Shown: one piece after another, positions 6,006 through 7,799 of the stretch
How the letters are laid out: each line of letters begins with the position of its first letter
Position numbering within the stretch: position 1 is the stretch's first letter
DNA from: Oscillospiraceae bacterium
GTDB taxonomy: Bacteria; Bacillota; Clostridia; Oscillospirales; CAG-272
Direction of reading: 5' to 3'
Assembly: GCA_015063655.1 (NCBI GenBank)
Contig: SVTU01000069.1
Coordinates: forward strand, 1 to 7,799
DNA: 7,799 nt
Translations under genes and position numbers: made by a program
The notes under the pieces: model-generated
What the model saw: only the letters and a program-made list of their open reading frames with translations
The model's database searches: none
Told to the model about the DNA's origin: nothing

Positions 6006-6536
6006 TTATTCGTCCTCCGTTACGATCAAGCCGTAGTCGCCGTCACGGCGCTTATAGACAACGCTGATCTCGTTGGTCTTATCGTCCTTGAACACGAAGA
6101 ATTCATGCTCCAAAAGGTTCATCTGCATGATGGCCTCCTCCACCGACATGGGCTTGATGGAGAAACGCTTGGTTCGGATATGGAACTCGGTCTCCTCCTC
6201 AAAATCATCGTAGAGGTCGGAGGGCGGAAGCACAAAGCCCTCCGAGCGGAGCTTGCGTGAGAGGCGTGTTTTATTTTTACGTATCTGCCGCTCAATGGCA
6301 GTTACGGCACGGTCTAAGGCGGTACGGAAGGTTTCGTCCTCGACTTCACTGCGGAAGAGCACACCCGAGGCTGAAATGGTGATCTCAAGACATTTGCGAT
6401 TGTGCTTGCCCGATAACGTGACGGTGGCGTTGGCATCGTCGCCCAAATACTTGTCAAGCTTGGCAAGCTTTTGTTCGATGGTTGCCTTCATTTCGTCCCA
6501 TACGTTCAGCTGTCTTCCTACGATGGTCAGTTTCAT
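6006..6536 (-). CDS. hpf: Ribosome hibernation promoting factor, long form
   Basis: The protein has 176 residues, normal for long HPF. AAGGAGG (6544-6550) lies 7 nt before the start at 6536. Residues 1-97 form the S30AE/YfiA domain (MKLTIVGRQLNVWDEMKATIEQKL; KLDKYLGDD; conserved basic KNKTRLSRKLR at 88-98) that binds in the 30S mRNA and tRNA channel. A roughly 25-residue acidic linker (DLYDDFEEETEF) follows. The C-terminal domain is at 129-174 (IRTKRFSIKPMSVEEAI; FFVFKDD; ISVVYKRRDGDYGLI); in this family it dimerises to join two 70S ribosomes into inactive 100S particles in stationary phase or stress. It acts in the cytoplasm. The gene has its own promoter with a long palindrome at the transcription start (6559-6588), and it converges on the large membrane protein gene. 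Confidence 0.97.
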   Translation of the reverse strand: MKLTIVGRQLNVWDEMKATIEQKLAKLDKYLGDDANATVTLSGKHNRKCLEITISASGVLFRSEVEDETFRTALDRAVTAIERQIRKNKTRLSRKLRSEGFVLPPSDLYDDFEEETEFHIRTKRFSIKPMSVEEAIMQMNLLEHEFFVFKDDKTNEISVVYKRRDGDYGLIVTEDE

Positions 6537-6558
6537 GGTGGAGCCTCCTTAATATAGA

Positions 6559-6588
6559 ATAGGTGGGGATACGGTTATCCCCACCTAT
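6559..6588. promoter_or_regulatory. Long palindrome at the hpf transcription start (operator or 5' mRNA stem-loop)
   Basis: Bases 6559-6571 pair perfectly with 6576-6588 (13 bp, core GGTGGGGATA) around a CGGT loop. The right arm ends directly against the -10 of the hpf promoter, so predicted transcripts start within it, near 6582-6585. No T-run follows on either strand, which argues against a terminator. It may be an operator overlapping +1, or a stable stem-loop at the 5' end of hpf mRNA. Confidence 0.6.
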
Positions 6589-6617
6589 AGTATACCACAC
6601 AAATTTAAAATTGTAAA
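6589..6617 (-). promoter_or_regulatory. Promoter of hpf
   Basis: On the minus strand, TTTACA (6612-6617) and TATACT (6589-6594) have a 17-bp spacer, with TGG before the -10 (extended -10). Each hexamer has 5 of 6 matches to sigma-A consensus. I see no sigma-B type sequence. Confidence 0.8.
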
Positions 6618-6689
6618 TAGTCTCTCAATAATTTTATGAAATTGAAAAAACTTTGTTGAAAATGAACAAAATGTAATGAAATCGTTTGC

Positions 6690-7433
6690 TTATTTGGAAA
6701 ACTCATCCGTGACCTTGTCTAAAAGATGAGGGCACTCGTCGGTGATCTCGTAGCCCGTTTCATTGGGAGCGGCCCAATGCACGGCATTGCGAATGATGGT
6801 GCGCACGTAGGGATTGAAGAAGGAGCGGCAGGTCTCGTGTCCGGGCTGGAAGTAGAATACCTTGCCCGCTCCCCGATGGAAGCATGCGCCCGCACGGAAG
6901 ATGTGACCGTCCTCAAACCAAGCACCGAAGAGCAGGGCATCGGGCTGAGGAATGTAAAACGGCTCACTGTACAGTTCCTCGGATTCCAGAATAAAGTGAT
7001 CGGGAATGCCTTTTGTAATGGGGTGAGAGGGCATCAGATTCCATATGACCTCCTTTTGGTTGCGTCCCCACGAGAGATTGCCGTTTGTACCGATGATGGC
7101 ACGGAAGGGCTTGGAGTGGTGACCCGAATGCAGGGCGATAAAGCCCATGCCGAGGAACACACGGTCACGGATCTTTTGCGTCAGCTCGTCGCTGACGTCC
7201 TTGTGAGACTTGTGGCCCCACCAAATCAGCACGTCGGTTTGGTTTAGCACCTCGTCGGGTAAGCCCTGGTCGGGATCGTCAAGAGCAGCCAGGCGTACGT
7301 TGAGCGTGGTGTCCTCATCCAAAAACTCCTTGATAACGGCATGCAGACCGTTGGGGTAGAGAGCCTTGACCTCTTCCTTTGTTTTTTCGTGGCGGAATTC
7401 ATTCCATACGACGACGTTCAATTGCTTTGCCAT
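6690..7433 (-). CDS. ThuA-domain protein (trehalose-utilisation-like, glutamine amidotransferase-like fold)
   Basis: The protein has 247 residues. The start at 7433 has AGGAG (7440-7444) 6 nt upstream; the frame runs further upstream but through promoter DNA. It begins with a beta strand, LNVVVWNEFRHE (5-16). ThuA-family landmarks in order are DVLIWWGHKSH (67-77), MGFIALHSGHHSKPF (96-110), SHPITKGIP (136-144), ESEELY (150-155), RGAGKVFYFQPGHE (187-200) and IIRNAVHWA (213-221). ThuA domains have a class-I glutamine-amidotransferase-like fold and often accompany sugar oxidoreductases. Their reaction is poorly known, and some act in disaccharide 3-keto metabolism. There is no signal peptide, so it is cytoplasmic. 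No sugar transporter or Gfo/Idh partner lies in the window. No terminator is visible between its stop and hpf, so weak read-through into hpf is possible. Confidence 0.92.
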   Translation of the reverse strand: MAKQLNVVVWNEFRHEKTKEEVKALYPNGLHAVIKEFLDEDTTLNVRLAALDDPDQGLPDEVLNQTDVLIWWGHKSHKDVSDELTQKIRDRVFLGMGFIALHSGHHSKPFRAIIGTNGNLSWGRNQKEVIWNLMPSHPITKGIPDHFILESEELYSEPFYIPQPDALLFGAWFEDGHIFRAGACFHRGAGKVFYFQPGHETCRSFFNPYVRTIIRNAVHWAAPNETGYEITDECPHLLDKVTDEFSK

Positions 7434-7481
7434 GGCAAGCTCCTTTACTTTTTGATTTGACCGTTTTCGGTTCTTGCTACC

Positions 7482-7510
7482 ATTATAAGACAAGCGGAAA
7501 AAAATATCAA
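7482..7510 (-). promoter_or_regulatory. Promoter of the ThuA-like gene
   Basis: On the minus strand, TTGATA (7505-7510) and TATAAT (7482-7487) have a 17-bp spacer that contains a T-tract. The start should lie near 7475, giving a leader of about 42 nt. Confidence 0.85.
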
Positions 7511-7530
7511 GACAAAAAACAATAAAAATA

Positions 7531-7545
7531 GGACAATAATTGTTC
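7531..7545. promoter_or_regulatory. Candidate operator upstream of the ThuA-like promoter
   Basis: GGACAATAATTGTTC is a near-perfect 15-bp palindrome, ACAAT-A-ATTGT with the outer G/C also matching. It is centred about 30 bp upstream of the -35 of the ThuA-like promoter, where an activator or distal repressor could bind. No regulator is identified and the match could be chance in AT-rich DNA. Confidence 0.3.
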
Positions 7546-7640
7546 ACTTTATCTTAGCGTGGGTGGCAGTTAAAGCAAAAGATCGTCGAAAAAATCACAG
7601 AGTTCATAATAAATTAACAAAAGTATTTTTTGGTATCACC

Positions 7641-7669
7641 TTGCTATTTGTGCAAAATCATGCTAAAAT
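7641..7669 (+). promoter_or_regulatory. Promoter of the gene starting at 7750
   Basis: TTGCTA (7641-7646) and TAAAAT (7664-7669) have a 17-bp spacer, with TGC before the -10 (extended -10). The start should be near 7676, giving a leader of about 74 nt, the longest predicted in the window. Confidence 0.65.
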
Positions 7670-7681
7670 GGATTAAAATTG

Positions 7682-7722
7682 GGGTAAAAGGTTTATTTGA
7701 ATTCAATTAGAAAAGTTTACCC
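7682..7722 (+). other. Inverted repeat in the leader of the gene starting at 7750
   Basis: GGGTAAA (7682-7688) and TTTACCC (7716-7722) are exact 7-bp arms. Near their centre lies TTGAATTCAA (7697-7706), a perfect 10-bp palindrome. All of this lies in the predicted untranslated leader, so it may be an operator or an RNA stem. I do not recognise a known riboswitch in it. Confidence 0.4.
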
Positions 7723-7749
7723 GATATTGTACAAAAACGGAGGGAAGAT

Positions 7750-7799
7750 ATGGTACAATTTGACGAAAAAGTATACGGATCGTCCATGAAGCGCCTGGA
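7750..7799 (+). CDS. 5' end of an unidentified gene (3' truncated by window edge)
   Basis: ATG 7750 follows GGAGGG (7739-7744; core GGAGG ends 6 nt before the ATG) and stays open to the window edge. It gives 16 whole codons, MVQFDEKVYGSSMKRL. A promoter and a leader precede it, so a real start is likely. The fragment is too short to assign a family; it shows no signal peptide. Confidence 0.6.
   Translation, partial: MVQFDEKVYGSSMKRL

Larger units (their letters stand above)
7434..7749. other. 316-bp AT-rich divergent intergenic region
   Basis: This gap lies between the divergent ThuA-like gene and the gene starting at 7750. It holds one promoter for each gene, a short dyad ACCG-TTTT-CGGT (7460-7471) in the ThuA leader, a palindrome at 7531-7545, and a leader with inverted repeats before 7750. 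I see no coding potential and no RNA gene; 7546-7640 is AT-rich with nothing I can support. Confidence 0.7.

Noticed and set aside
5820..6260. A plus-strand frame crossing the terminator and the end of hpf
   Set aside because: It would be translated through a strong 15-bp terminator and is antisense to hpf, so it is not a plausible gene.
6601..6689. AT-rich stretch after the ThuA-like stop as a terminator
   Set aside because: No stable stem is found; it contains the hpf -35 region instead.

Overview
The window looks like chromosomal DNA of an anaerobic clostridial Firmicute, probably gut-associated and uncultured. The reasons are strong AAGGAGG-type ribosome binding sites before nearly every gene, sigma-A promoters close to consensus (TTGACA, 17 bp, TATAAT, often with an extended -10 TG), a tRNA with a genomically encoded CCA, a long-form hibernation factor and a secreted lipoprotein of the His/Cys-rich kind common in gut Clostridia. 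The taxon is inferred from these features. No phage, plasmid, transposase or CRISPR signal is visible.

Layout: (a) bases 2-292 hold the 3' end of an unrecognised plus-strand gene. (b) 393-1463 (+) encodes an intracellular right-handed beta-helix protein of the GH28/pectate-lyase type, with its own promoter. (c) 1535-2305 (-) encodes a small secreted lipoprotein, convergent with (b); one 21-bp perfect hairpin between them can end both transcripts. (d) 2435-2510 (-) is tRNA-Lys(UUU) with a textbook promoter. Its terminator is a second member of the hairpin family seen at 1463-1508. (e) 2615-3127 (-) encodes a flavodoxin-domain protein, divergent from (f). (f) 3308-5920 (+) encodes an 870-residue membrane-anchored protein with a CvpA-like four-helix head and a roughly 660-residue extracytoplasmic region I cannot assign. 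(g) 6006-6536 (-) is hpf, convergent with (f) across a shared 15-bp hairpin. (h) 6690-7433 (-) encodes a ThuA-like protein. (i) A new plus-strand gene starts at 7750 and runs off the window.

Most genes appear monocistronic, since each has its own promoter and several have their own terminator. The possible exception is ThuA-like to hpf, where I see no terminator between them. I see no multi-gene system. The beta-helix and ThuA-like proteins hint at sugar or polysaccharide metabolism, hpf at stationary-phase ribosome protection, and the lipoprotein and large membrane protein at the cell surface.

The least explained items are the extracytoplasmic part of the 870-residue protein, the repeated GTCTCAA/TTGAGAC hairpin family, and a 13-bp-arm palindrome sitting on the predicted hpf transcription start.
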